NCBI RefSeq assembly: GCF_029023725.1
Contig: NZ_CP119075.1
Coordinates: 2,971,501 to 3,035,500, forward strand
Direction of reading: 5' to 3'
DNA from: Synoicihabitans lomoniglobus
Lineage (GTDB): Bacteria > Verrucomicrobiota > Verrucomicrobiia > Opitutales > Opitutaceae
DNA length: 64,000 bases
The notes beneath the pieces were generated by a model, which saw only the letters and a list, made by a program, of their open reading frames with translations, was not told the origin of the DNA and made no database searches. The translations under genes were made by a program, and so were the position numbers. Position 1 is the stretch's first letter. Each line of letters opens with the position of its first letter. Shown piece by piece: positions 53,801 through 62,929 of this stretch.

Positions 53801-55906
53801 ATGTTCGTTCCCCACCGTCTCCAACGCTTTTGCCTTCGCCTGTGTGGCGGAATTCTCTCCACCACCGCCCTCCTTTCCCTGTCGGGCGCCCCGGTGGAGT
53901 TCACGTTCCGCGTCGACGCCACCGCTGAGAATCCCTTCGCGCGCGACATTTGGGCGACCGTCACCACCCCCGCGGACCACGTGCTGCGACTGCCGGCATT
54001 TTACGTCGGTGACAACCAGTGGTCCGTGCGCACGCGGGCCGCCTTGAAGGGCAACTACGAATTTCAAAACGTCAGTGAGCAGCGCGGGGGCTTGCCCACG
54101 ACGTTGGCCGCCGAGCTCAAGGGCAGAGATCGTTTTCGCGTGCGTGATATCGATACGCTGGGAGGACCCGTGCGGATCGATCCACGGTCCGGCACCCAGT
54201 TCATCGACGGTCGGGGCGACTATTTCCAGCCCCTCGGAGGTAATCTGCCGTGGGCCTCCGGCAGCGCTCCCGCCTCCTATTATCCGGCCGCGTTCGGTGA
54301 CTTCGCCACCGTGGGCTTCAACTGGACCCGCGTATGGATGTGCCACTGGGGCCAGCTTAATCTCGATTGGGTGGAACCGGCCAACGGCCCCCAACCGGCA
54401 TTGGGCACACTCGACCTCGGCGTCGCCCGCCGCCTCGACGGCATTATGGAAGCCGCCGAAACCCACGGCGTCCGCATCCAACTCGTCCTGCAGCACCACG
54501 GCCAATACACCACGTTCAACAATACCAACTGGGCCGAGAATCCGTGGAACTCCGCGCTCGGCGGCTTCCTTGATTCACCCACCGATTTCTTCACCAACGA
54601 TCAGGCGCGCGAACTCACCCGCCAGAAATACCGCTACATTGCCGCCCGTTGGGGTTACTCGTCCGCCATCATGGCGTGGGAATTGTTCAACGAGGTCATG
54701 TGGACCAACGCCCGCCGGGGCGATGCCGCCGACAACGCCGCCGTCGCCGCCTGGCACGAAGAAATGGCACGCGTCCTCCGTCGCTACGATGTGCACGGCC
54801 ACCTCGTGACCACCAGCGATGATGATCTGCACCACGCCATGTGGACGACGATGGATTACTATCAACCCCACCTCTACGCGAACGACATGGTCCTCGGCGT
54901 GCAGCATCACGATCTCGCGGCCGCCGCCATCAATCGTCCGGTTTTCTACGGCGAAGTGGGCGACGACAACATGGCCGATCTCACGAGCGAGCAACGCACC
55001 ACCGGCTTCATCCACCCGCTCCTGGCGTGGTCCGGTCTCTTTGGCGAAACCACCCAACCGGCCCAGATTTGGTATGTGGAAACCCTCCGGCAACAAGGCC
55101 GCTGGGCCGAACTGCAATCACTGGGTCGGTTTGTGAACGCGAGCGGACTCCGCCGAGCGCCGCTGCCCCGAGTGAGTTATCCCACCGTGCTCGGCGACCT
55201 CGACAGTTCACTCAAGCTCACCGGCGGTCTGTATTGGCACCGCGGCCCCGCCCCCGAGCTTGAGGTGCCGACCGACGGCCACATCCCCGCCTCCATGGTC
55301 ACCTTCCCGCGCATTCTCACCAACGCCGCCGAGCGTCATCCCTATCCCAGTCGCGCCACCTTTCACGTCGATTATCCCGCCGCGTCCGTCGCTCGCCTGC
55401 ATCTGCGCGGCATGAGCAACCGAGGCGGTTCGTTGCGCATCACGGTGGACGACAGAGTGGCCGTTGATGAACCATGGCCCGCCGCCGCCGAAGGTCGCCC
55501 CACTCCGACCAACCAAACATTTTCATTCCCGGTGGGCTATGGCCGCCACACCGTCGTGGTCGAGAATCCCGTGGGCGCGGATTGGATCGATCTCGTTGAC
55601 CTCGATCTCGGCATTCCCGTGCCGGCCCTGACCGCAGTGGCCCGTCATGGAGCCGATCGGGTCGTGCTATGGGTGCGACACCGCGACAACCTGCTTTCGC
55701 CTGCGTCGGATAATGATCTCACGCCCGCCACCGGCCGCATCGTCATTGACGACGTTCCGGCCGGAGAATGGCTCGTCTCCTGGTGGGATGTGGCCGGCAG
55801 CCGTTCGACTCACTCTTCCACCGTGCGCCATCGCGGCGGACAACTCACCCTCGCGACGCCCCCCATTACGCGCCACGCCGCCGCGTGGCTGGAGCGCGTG
55901 CCGTAA
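53801..55906 (+). CDS. Exported DUF5060 plus clan GH-A-like glycoside hydrolase
   Basis: A 701-residue protein with a signal peptide (hydrophobic GGILSTTALLSLSGA). An N-terminal beta-sandwich DUF5060 domain (about 33-115) is followed by a TIM barrel with FQPLGGNLPW. The putative acid/base is Glu298 in WELFNEVMW and the putative nucleophile Glu385 in VFYGEVGDDN. A C-terminal carbohydrate-binding-like beta domain completes it. Spacing of the two Glu residues is that of clan GH-A (GH5-like) endo-enzymes. Given the neighbours, a beta-mannanase or related endoglycanase is plausible but the family is not certain. The start is the ATG at 53801. Confidence 0.8.
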   Translation: MFVPHRLQRFCLRLCGGILSTTALLSLSGAPVEFTFRVDATAENPFARDIWATVTTPADHVLRLPAFYVGDNQWSVRTRAALKGNYEFQNVSEQRGGLPTTLAAELKGRDRFRVRDIDTLGGPVRIDPRSGTQFIDGRGDYFQPLGGNLPWASGSAPASYYPAAFGDFATVGFNWTRVWMCHWGQLNLDWVEPANGPQPALGTLDLGVARRLDGIMEAAETHGVRIQLVLQHHGQYTTFNNTNWAENPWNSALGGFLDSPTDFFTNDQARELTRQKYRYIAARWGYSSAIMAWELFNEVMWTNARRGDAADNAAVAAWHEEMARVLRRYDVHGHLVTTSDDDLHHAMWTTMDYYQPHLYANDMVLGVQHHDLAAAAINRPVFYGEVGDDNMADLTSEQRTTGFIHPLLAWSGLFGETTQPAQIWYVETLRQQGRWAELQSLGRFVNASGLRRAPLPRVSYPTVLGDLDSSLKLTGGLYWHRGPAPELEVPTDGHIPASMVTFPRILTNAAERHPYPSRATFHVDYPAASVARLHLRGMSNRGGSLRITVDDRVAVDEPWPAAAEGRPTPTNQTFSFPVGYGRHTVVVENPVGADWIDLVDLDLGIPVPALTAVARHGADRVVLWVRHRDNLLSPASDNDLTPATGRIVIDDVPAGEWLVSWWDVAGSRSTHSSTVRHRGGQLTLATPPITRHAAAWLERVP

Positions 55907-55920
55907 TCCCCCAGCAGTTT

Positions 55921-56616
55921 ATGAAACGCTTCTTCGCTATTCTCACCGCGGTGGCCTCCACATTCGCCGCCCTCGTTGGTCATGCTCAGAACGAAAGCGT
56001 CAACCCCGGGATCAACGCGTCCTATCTGCGCGAAGGTTTGATCGTAAACGAATGGATCGAGCGCCTCGAAGCCGAGGGGCGTGAAGTGTTCGCCCATCGT
56101 GCCGCCATCGTGGCTCGCCTGGATTTGCGTCCCGGCATGGATGTCGTCGACGTGGGCACGGGCACCGGAGCGTTTCTCCCCCTCCTCTCCGCTCGCGTCG
56201 GACCGGAAGGTCGAGTCTATGCCGTGGATATTGTGGAGAAGTTCCTTGACCACGTGAACGACCAGATCCAGCGCCACGCCTGGACCAATATCGAAACCGT
56301 GCTCTGCACCGATCGCTCGGTCGAACTGCCGGCCGCATCCGTTGACCTGGCCTTCATTTGCAACGTCTACCACCACTTTGAGTATCCGATGGATTCGTTG
56401 GCTTCGCTCCATCGCGCCCTCCGCCCCGGCGGCAGAATCGTGCTGGTCGATTTCAAACGTATTCCCGGAGAAAGTTCGGATTGGATCCTGAGCCACATGC
56501 GCGCCGGTCAGGAGGTGTTCGAAGCCGAAATCACCGCCGCAGGATTCCATCGGGTCGATGCGGTCCACGACTTGCTCTCGGACAACTATATGGTCGTCTT
56601 CGCCAAGTCGGAGTGA
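55921..56616 (+). CDS. Class I SAM-dependent methyltransferase with a signal peptide
   Basis: A 231-residue protein. Residues 1-22 look like a Sec signal peptide (KRFF, hydrophobic AILTAVASTFAALVG, then HAQ). The methyltransferase fold follows: motif I VVDVGTGTGAF near 75-85, acidic AVDIVEKF near 101, PAASVDLAFICNVYHHF and ALRPGGRIVLVDF. It resembles UbiE/type 11 methyltransferases. Export is puzzling because SAM is cytoplasmic, although similar signal-bearing methyltransferases occur in environmental bacteria. The substrate is unknown. The start is 15 bp after the previous stop. The frame is open further upstream but overlaps the DUF5060 gene. Confidence 0.85.
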   Translation: MKRFFAILTAVASTFAALVGHAQNESVNPGINASYLREGLIVNEWIERLEAEGREVFAHRAAIVARLDLRPGMDVVDVGTGTGAFLPLLSARVGPEGRVYAVDIVEKFLDHVNDQIQRHAWTNIETVLCTDRSVELPAASVDLAFICNVYHHFEYPMDSLASLHRALRPGGRIVLVDFKRIPGESSDWILSHMRAGQEVFEAEITAAGFHRVDAVHDLLSDNYMVVFAKSE

Positions 56617-56667
56617 ATCGCGATCCGGCCCCCCAAAAAAAACGTGTAGTTCCACGCTTTCCTTCAC

Positions 56668-57123
56668 ATGCAGATCAAAGTCGATGACCTCACCGGCTCC
56701 GCCATCGCCGCGCTACTGCAAGAGCATTTGGACGACATGCACCGTATCTCTCCGCGCGAGAGCGTGCATGCGCTCGACCTGACGGGACTCCAACGCCCCG
56801 AGATCACGTTTTGGTGCGCATGGGACGGTCCCACCCTGATGGGCTGCGGTGCCCTCAAAGCACTCAATGCGACCCACGGTGAAATCAAATCCATGCGCAC
56901 CGCGCGCACCCATCGGCGGCGAGGCGTGGCCGCCCGCATGCTCGAAACGGTATTGGCCGAAGCCACGCGACGCGGCTACACGCGTCTGAGTTTGGAAACC
57001 GGCTCCCAACCCGAATTCGCTCCCGCGCGCCAACTTTACGCCCGCTTTGGGTTCGAATCGTGCGGCCCGTTCGCCGACTACCGGCCCGATCCCAACAGCC
57101 ACTTCATGACCCGAACGCTGTAG
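56668..57123 (+). CDS. GNAT family N-acetyltransferase
   Basis: A 151-residue GNAT. The acetyl-CoA-binding motif A is THRRRGVAARML near 90-101, followed by LSLETGSQPEFAPARQLYAR and FGFESCGPFADY, typical of the small YafP/PhnO-like branch. The acceptor is unknown. It starts 52 bp after the methyltransferase stop on the same strand and converges on the aldo/keto reductase gene. Confidence 0.92.
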   Translation: MQIKVDDLTGSAIAALLQEHLDDMHRISPRESVHALDLTGLQRPEITFWCAWDGPTLMGCGALKALNATHGEIKSMRTARTHRRRGVAARMLETVLAEATRRGYTRLSLETGSQPEFAPARQLYARFGFESCGPFADYRPDPNSHFMTRTL

Positions 57124-57185
57124 CGCGACCGGGCCACGGATTGCCGGAATCGAAACGAAAGCGGCGGGGATTTTCGCCCCGTCCC

Positions 57186-58175
57186 TTACGCGCAGGCGGC
57201 GTCGATCGCTTTGAGCTCTTCGTCGCTGAAACCAGCGGCACTCGCACACGCGACGTTTTCTTCGATCTGCGGCACGCTGCTGGCCCCGATCAACACGGTC
57301 GTGATGGCCGGTTGGCGCAGCACCCAGGTGAGCGCCATTTGGGCGAGCGTTTGGCCGCGTTGCTCGGCGATTTCGGCCAGGGCGAGAATCTTCGGGTGGT
57401 TCGCCTCGACGGTGTCGGCATTGAGAAACCCGCCTTTGCCCGCCCGCGAATCGGTCGGGATCGTCTTGAGGTAGCGCGAGGTGAGTTGTCCCTGGGCCAA
57501 CGGCGAAAAGGGGATGCAGCCCACGCCGAGCTCCGTGAGCAGCGGCAGCAGCTCCGGTTCCACCCACCGGTCGAGCAGGTTGTAACGCGGTTGGTGGATC
57601 AACAGCGGCACACCAAGATCGTCGAGAATCTCGTGCGCCAAGCGCGTCTGCGCGGCATCGTAATTCGACAGACCGATGTAGAGCGCTTTGCCGCCGTGAT
57701 AAATCGAGGCCAACGCGCCCATCGTTTCCTCCATCGGCGTGTCGGGATCGGGCCGGTGCGAGTAAAAGATGTCCACGTAGTCGAGTCCGAGGCGATCCAA
57801 GCTCTGGTCGAGGCTGGCGATGAGATATTTGCGTGATCCCCATTCGCCGTAGGGACCTTCCCACATGTCGTAACCCGCCTTGGTCGAGATGATGAGTTCG
57901 TCCCGATAAACCCCGAGATCGAGATCGAGAATCTTGCCAAAGTTGGCTTCGGCCGATCCGGGAGGCGGACCGTAATTGTTGGCCAAATCAAAATGGGTGA
58001 TGCCCATGTCGAACGCCGCCCGGCACATGGTGCGACCGTTCTCGAAAACGTCCACGCCACCGAAGTTGTGCCACAGGCCCAGCGACAGCCGCGGGAGCTT
58101 CAGGCCGCTGCGACCACAGCGCTCATAGGGAACTTGGGAATAACGATCGGATGCGGTGACATAAGGGGACGACAT
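57186..58175 (-). CDS. yghZ: Aldo/keto reductase, YghZ (L-glyceraldehyde 3-phosphate reductase) type
   Basis: A 329-residue TIM-barrel reductase. ITHFDLANNYGPPPGSAEAN supplies the catalytic Asp and Tyr, IISTKAGYDMW the Lys and DIFYSHRPDPDTP the His. The whole sequence reads like E. coli YghZ, which reduces L-glyceraldehyde 3-phosphate and methylglyoxal with NADPH. VLIGASSVPQIEENV is the cofactor-phosphate binding end. Start ATG at 58175 or 58190, five residues apart. Confidence 0.92.
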   Translation of the reverse strand: MSSPYVTASDRYSQVPYERCGRSGLKLPRLSLGLWHNFGGVDVFENGRTMCRAAFDMGITHFDLANNYGPPPGSAEANFGKILDLDLGVYRDELIISTKAGYDMWEGPYGEWGSRKYLIASLDQSLDRLGLDYVDIFYSHRPDPDTPMEETMGALASIYHGGKALYIGLSNYDAAQTRLAHEILDDLGVPLLIHQPRYNLLDRWVEPELLPLLTELGVGCIPFSPLAQGQLTSRYLKTIPTDSRAGKGGFLNADTVEANHPKILALAEIAEQRGQTLAQMALTWVLRQPAITTVLIGASSVPQIEENVACASAAGFSDEELKAIDAACA

Positions 58176-58271
58176 AAGACCGCAGAACATGCGTCGTGGT
58201 CACCGCCTTGTTCAATGCCCATTCCCTTCCCGGCTGGCGAATGTTCAGCGTCGCGCGATCGGAGGCCGAAC

Positions 58272-58649
58272 CTATTCTTTCCGATACCAACGACCGTCTT
58301 CACCCTGCAACCACACCCCCGGCGCACTGGTGGCGGCGATTTGACGAGCCCGCGCCTGCGCCACCGCCTCCGATGTCGCGCCCGCTTTGGCCGCGATGGC
58401 CGCGTAGACTTTGCGGCGATCCGCGTTCTCGGCCGCGACCACCTTTTCGGTGTCCGCCCCCGGGGTGCGGGCTTCGACGTAGCCTTGATTATTTTCGCCC
58501 ACCGCCCCGCTGGTTTTGAGCTGATCCAGCACGGGCAGCCGTTGCGACATGCTGTGACGCAACGCCGCCATGTCCTGCGCGCCCGCGGTGGTCGCCCAGA
58601 GCATCACTGCCGCGAATAAGGAGAAAAAGCGAATGGATGAAATCTTCAT
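58272..58649 (-). CDS. ydbL: YdbL family protein (DUF1318), periplasmic
   Basis: A 125-residue protein with a signal peptide (ending ATTAGAQ). The DUF1318 pattern follows: MSQRLPVLDQLKTSGAVGEN, an AAENADRRKVYAAIA helix and a GVWLQGEDGRWYRK end. In E. coli YdbL is the periplasmic chaperone of the YdbH-YnbE bridge that links inner and outer membranes. It starts 17 bp after the ynbE stop, in the same gene order as E. coli. Confidence 0.9.
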   Translation of the reverse strand: MKISSIRFFSLFAAVMLWATTAGAQDMAALRHSMSQRLPVLDQLKTSGAVGENNQGYVEARTPGADTEKVVAAENADRRKVYAAIAAKAGATSEAVAQARARQIAATSAPGVWLQGEDGRWYRKE

Positions 58650-58666
58650 GATGGTGTCCTCCGGGG

Positions 58667-58852
58667 TCAGCCTTGCACCGGTTGCAGCGTGGCAGATTGT
58701 TGATCAAGCGAGCCAAAAAAATCATCGAGCGCCCGGTCCACTTTGACGTTCACGTCGACCACCGCGTGGACCTGGATGGGATCCATCTTCACATGAATGC
58801 AGCCGGACAACAAGGCGGTCGCGAGGAACGTGAGAGGCAAAATTCGGCGCAT
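58667..58852 (-). CDS. ynbE: YnbE-like outer-membrane lipoprotein
   Basis: A 61-residue lipoprotein. The signal peptide ends in lipobox LLSGC, followed by IHVKMDPIQVHAVVDVNVKV, which is the conserved YnbE core of alternating residues able to stack onto the YdbH beta-groove. In E. coli YnbE multimers extend the YdbH bridge at the outer membrane. The ATG at 58852 is used; upstream codons (to 58888) would spoil the signal peptide. It lies between ydbH (58 bp) and ydbL (14 bp between stop and next stop codon region). Confidence 0.88.
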   Translation of the reverse strand: MRRILPLTFLATALLSGCIHVKMDPIQVHAVVDVNVKVDRALDDFFGSLDQQSATLQPVQG

Positions 58853-58910
58853 GGGAAAAAGAGTAATGGATTCGGACCGAATGTCCAATCCGCTGGTTCC
58901 GCCCCCGCGG

Positions 58911-60197
58911 TTAAAAAGTGGCTTTGATCTTCACGCCGTCCTCGGCACTCACCCGAATCAAGTCCTCCCACGGCCCCGTCACATTGACTGTAAAATCGAC
59001 CAACTCCACCGCGGTGGCGTCCTGCGGCCGGGCGACGAGGCGGGCCTGCACCTTGGTTTCCCCGGCGACCGCTCCCGGCACGAGGCGCGCTTCCATCCGT
59101 TCGACCTGCAAAGTGCGGCGTCCCATCTCGATCTCAATCAACTCGTCGCGGGCGGGATTCTCCACCGCCATCCATTTTGCAATGGGACCCAGCCACTGGG
59201 GCATCGTTTCGATCTTGGCGGGAACTTTGGCGGAAAGCAGTCCGGGGGACGCCGCGAGCCGCACCTTCGGTTTGTCGTCTTCGAGAATCGCGAACTGCCC
59301 GGACTTGGGCGCAAAGCCTTTAGACTCGTCCCACGCAAACGTAAGTTCTCCGCTCACCCGCCCGGAAGCACTGCTGAGAGCATCGGGCAGAAACGGCACG
59401 AGTTCGGCCGCCGCCACCGCGGCGAGAGAGACGTGGCCGTTAATCACTGGATGCGCCGGGTCGACTTCGAACGGTGCCAGAATCACTCGGCCCTGCCAGA
59501 GCGGCGCACTCACTTCGCCGACTTGCCAGCGGCCTGCGGCGGTTTGATGCGCGGTCAATGCGCCCGCACCGAGATGGATCATGTTCACGTCCACACTCGC
59601 CCAGTTCAGCTCGACGTCGATCGACGCCACCGTCGAATCGGCCAGCCCGACCGTGGCACGCAATACCGGCTGTCGCACAACCAGTGCGCTCGACGCGTTT
59701 TCCACCCGACCGGGTCGCCAAACCACGTGAAATGCGCCGGTCGCGCCCGCGGCGTCCGACCACGTGCCTGCGCCTTCGAGTTCCACGGCGCCGTCAAACG
59801 TCCATTCGGCCAACGCCGGGAGGAACCGGACCGCAATCTCTCGCCAGGGCTCCGACGCCAACGTTTGTCGCGGCACTGTCCATCGCATCGGGGCGTCCGC
59901 GCCGATCTGTTCCACTTTGGCGCGCACGTTCCCACCGGGCAGCTCCGCCCGCAGCTCCAGCCGCGTGGCTCCGGTCGCATCGCCCAGGTGGGCGGCGACC
60001 GTGAGTTCCCACGGGATGACGGGCAGACGCGGGTCGGGCTGAATTTTTCCCGTCCATGATCCCGCTACGCGCAGGCCTTCCGCGGCGGCAAAACTGCCCA
60101 ACGCCGAAACCAATCCACCGAGCAACAGCCACCGCCCCGCCCGGGCCAAGCCCCGGGGGTGGCGCAGCCGGTGGTCGGACGGGACTCGCGCGATCAT
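58911..60197 (-). CDS. ydbH: YdbH-like intermembrane bridge protein, short form
   Basis: A 428-residue protein with an N-terminal hydrophobic signal or anchor (RWLLLGGLVSALGSFAAA). Long alternating beta-strand sequence follows, with the dicarboxylate-transport/AsmA-like features LDVELNWASVDVN-type repeats and a conserved C-terminal GRVSGELTFAW, FAPKSGQFAI and MGRRTLQVERMEARL. E. coli YdbH is about twice as long and, with TamB and YhdP, moves phospholipids to the outer membrane. The order ydbH-ynbE-ydbL identifies it. The start is ATG 60197; glgP ends 70 bp upstream of it on the plus-coordinate side. Confidence 0.82.
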   Translation of the reverse strand: MIARVPSDHRLRHPRGLARAGRWLLLGGLVSALGSFAAAEGLRVAGSWTGKIQPDPRLPVIPWELTVAAHLGDATGATRLELRAELPGGNVRAKVEQIGADAPMRWTVPRQTLASEPWREIAVRFLPALAEWTFDGAVELEGAGTWSDAAGATGAFHVVWRPGRVENASSALVVRQPVLRATVGLADSTVASIDVELNWASVDVNMIHLGAGALTAHQTAAGRWQVGEVSAPLWQGRVILAPFEVDPAHPVINGHVSLAAVAAAELVPFLPDALSSASGRVSGELTFAWDESKGFAPKSGQFAILEDDKPKVRLAASPGLLSAKVPAKIETMPQWLGPIAKWMAVENPARDELIEIEMGRRTLQVERMEARLVPGAVAGETKVQARLVARPQDATAVELVDFTVNVTGPWEDLIRVSAEDGVKIKATF

Positions 60198-60266
60198 ATC
60201 CTCATCAAGACCGGCAAACCGTCAGCGGGTTGCGAGCGGAATCTCGCCACCCCATCGTCCGGCCGG

Positions 60267-62795
60267 TTATTTCACCGGGACTGGCGGCAGATTCCAGATG
60301 TCCTCGGCGTATTCGCGAATGGTGCGATCGCTGGAGAATTTGCCCACGCGGGCCGTGTTCATGATCGCCATCTTCGCCCACCGTGGGGAATCGCGGTAGG
60401 CGGCATCGACGGCGAGGTGCGCATCGCTGTAGGAACGGAAATCCGCCAACACCATGTAAGGATCGCCTCCGTCGAGCAGGCTGTGGTGCAACGGCGCGAA
60501 GGCGTGGCGTTCGCCCGGCGTGAAGTAGTCGGAGCCGATCCAATCGATCACGGCGCGCAACTCTTCGTCCGCGTAGTAGAAATCGTAGGGACGGTAACCG
60601 GCATTGCGCACGGCTTCCACCTCTTCGACGGTCATGCCGAAGATGAAGATGTTGTCGTCACCGACCTCTTCACCGATCTCCACGTTGGCGCCATCGAGCG
60701 TGCCGATGGTGAGCGCGCCATTGAGGGCGAGCTTCATGTTGCCGGTGCCGGAAGCTTCCTTGCCGGCGGTCGAAATCTGCTCCGACAAGTCGGCGGCCGG
60801 GATGATTTTCTCGGCCAACGTCACCCGGTAGTTGGGCAGGAAGGCGACCTTGAGCTTACCCTGGATGCGCTCGTCGTGGTTGATGCGCGCGCCGATCACA
60901 TTGATCGCCCGAATGATGTTCTTGGCGAGGTCGTAGCCGGGCGCGGCCTTGGCGGCAAAAACGAACACGCGCGGCACCATGTCGAGGTCCGGGTTCTGCA
61001 AGAGTCGGCGGTAGAGCGCAACGATATGCAGCAGGTTGAGATGCTGGCGCTTGTATTCGTGCAGGCGTTTGATCTGCACGTCGAAGAGCGCATCGGGCGA
61101 CACCTCGATGCCGCAGAGCTCCTGAATGGTTTCGGCCAACGCGACCTTGTTGACGCGCTTGATCGCCATGAACTCCTGCTGGAAGGCGGGTTGGTCGGCC
61201 TCTTTGCCCAAGGCTTGGAGGAGGTCGAGATTGCGCGGCCAATCGGGGCGGCCCAGCGTCTTGGTGATCAACGCCGACAAGGCCGGGTTGCAATCGAGCA
61301 ACCACCGGCGCGGCGTGATGCCGTTGGTCTTGTTGCGGAATTTCCCCGGGAAGAGCGTGTCGAAATACGGGAAGAGATCCTTCTTCAGGAGCTCCGTGTG
61401 GAGCGCGGCCACGCCGTTGACGGCATGCGAGCCAACGACCGCGAGGTGGGCCATGCGCAGTTGTTTGCCGCCCCCTTCCTCCACGATCGAGCACGTGCTG
61501 AGCATCTCGTTATCGCCGGGCCATTTGGCGGCGACGGTCTCGAGGTGGCGGCGGTTGATCTCGTAAATGAGCTGCAAGTGACGCGGCAGCACCCGGGCGT
61601 AGAGCGGCACACCCCATTTTTCCAACGCCTCGGGCAGGAGGGTGTGGTTGGTATAGGCGAAGGTTTTGGTGATGATCGCCCATGCCTCGTCCCAGTCGAG
61701 GGACTCCTCATCGATGAGAATACGAAGCAGCTCGGCCACGGCGATGGCCGGGTGGGTGTCGTTGAGCTGGACGGCGACCTTGTCGGCAAAGTTGTGCCAG
61801 CCGTTGCCTTCGACCCGCATGTGGCGGCGGATGATGTCCTTCAACGAACAGGCCACGAAGAAGTATTGCTGCACCAGGCGCAGCTCCTTGCCGTTCTCGG
61901 TCTTGTCGTTCGGATAAAGAACCTTGGAAATGGTCTCGCTGGTGGCCTTGTTGCGCACGGCCTCGACATAACCACCTTCGTTGAAGGCGTTGAGATCGAG
62001 CGGCTCCGTCGCGTGGGACGTCCACAGGCGCAGGATGTTGACGGTCTCGGTGCCATAGCCGGGCACCGGAATATCGTTGGGCACGCCGACAAGTTTGTGG
62101 GTGTTGACCCACTGCGGCCGGTAGTTACCGGAATCATCGAACACGTTCTCCACTTCGCCGTAGATCTGCACCTCCTGCTGATACTCCGGGTGCATGAGCT
62201 CCCACGGCGTGCCGTAAATCATCCAGCTGTCCGGATTCTCCACCTGATGTCCGTTCTCAAACGCCTGACGGAAGAGTCCGAACTCGTAATTGATGCCGTA
62301 ACCGATCGCCGGCAGGTCGAGCGTCGCGAGCGAATCGATGAAACAAGCGGCCAAGCGCCCGAGACCACCGTTGCCGAGTCCCATGTCGTCTTCCGATGCG
62401 CGCAGCGCCTCCCAATCCACACCGAGCTCTTCCAGGGCCTGGCGGGTGTGATCATACACGCCGGCGTTTTGGAGCGAGCTGATGAGCAGACGGCCCATGA
62501 GATACTCCAAGGACAAGTAGTAGAGGCGGCGCACGTTTTGGTCGTTGTGCGCGGACTGCGTCTTGATGAGACGACTCGTCAGATGGTCCCGGGCCGACAT
62601 CGCCGTGGCGAGAAACCAATCCCGCGGCGTGGCTCCGGCGGTATCCCGCGCGAAGGTATGCGTCAGGTGGTCAAGAATCGATGCCTTGATCGACTCGACA
62701 GGATCGTCGGACGCACGGCGACGCGGCGCCGCCACGGTCTTGGCTTGGGCAGAGGCCGCCTTGGTCTTGGCGGAGGATTTTTTAGCAGCAGGCAT
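60267..62795 (-). CDS. glgP: Glycogen/starch/alpha-glucan phosphorylase
   Basis: An 842-residue GT35 phosphorylase that releases glucose 1-phosphate from alpha-1,4-glucans. PLP-binding Lys688 lies in [20 protein letters not shown] followed by LDGANVEI. Other hallmarks are [25 protein letters not shown] and KRLHEYKRQ. The first ~30 residues form an Ala/Lys-rich low-complexity extension not found in E. coli GlgP. A sigma-54-like motif sits about 30 bp upstream. No other glycogen gene is in the window. Confidence 0.96.
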   Translation of the reverse strand: MPAAKKSSAKTKAASAQAKTVAAPRRRASDDPVESIKASILDHLTHTFARDTAGATPRDWFLATAMSARDHLTSRLIKTQSAHNDQNVRRLYYLSLEYLMGRLLISSLQNAGVYDHTRQALEELGVDWEALRASEDDMGLGNGGLGRLAACFIDSLATLDLPAIGYGINYEFGLFRQAFENGHQVENPDSWMIYGTPWELMHPEYQQEVQIYGEVENVFDDSGNYRPQWVNTHKLVGVPNDIPVPGYGTETVNILRLWTSHATEPLDLNAFNEGGYVEAVRNKATSETISKVLYPNDKTENGKELRLVQQYFFVACSLKDIIRRHMRVEGNGWHNFADKVAVQLNDTHPAIAVAELLRILIDEESLDWDEAWAIITKTFAYTNHTLLPEALEKWGVPLYARVLPRHLQLIYEINRRHLETVAAKWPGDNEMLSTCSIVEEGGGKQLRMAHLAVVGSHAVNGVAALHTELLKKDLFPYFDTLFPGKFRNKTNGITPRRWLLDCNPALSALITKTLGRPDWPRNLDLLQALGKEADQPAFQQEFMAIKRVNKVALAETIQELCGIEVSPDALFDVQIKRLHEYKRQHLNLLHIVALYRRLLQNPDLDMVPRVFVFAAKAAPGYDLAKNIIRAINVIGARINHDERIQGKLKVAFLPNYRVTLAEKIIPAADLSEQISTAGKEASGTGNMKLALNGALTIGTLDGANVEIGEEVGDDNIFIFGMTVEEVEAVRNAGYRPYDFYYADEELRAVIDWIGSDYFTPGERHAFAPLHHSLLDGGDPYMVLADFRSYSDAHLAVDAAYRDSPRWAKMAIMNTARVGKFSSDRTIREYAEDIWNLPPVPVK

Positions 62796-62824
62796 GGTTT
62801 GAATCAGGAAAGAATCTAGCGCAG

Positions 62825-62841
62825 AGCGGAAAAGGTGCCAA
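62825..62841 (-). promoter_or_regulatory. Possible sigma-54-like promoter of glgP
   Basis: On the minus strand TTGGCACCTTTTCCGCT has the GG-N10-GC spacing and a perfect TTGGCAC box, but the -12 box (CCGCT) departs from TTGCW. Predicted initiation near 62815 would give a 20-nt leader to the glgP ATG. A weaker match than those upstream of amtB and the sHsp gene. Confidence 0.4.
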
Positions 62842-62929
62842 GCGAGCCAGCCCCGGTCACTCTCGATTTTAGTCTCATTGATGCCGACTCCAGATCGTAA
62901 CGTGAAACCGGGTTCATCGACATCTCGGA

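Noticed and set aside
60159..62819. 886-codon plus-strand frame opposite glgP
   Set aside because: Antisense shadow of a clear glycogen phosphorylase gene.
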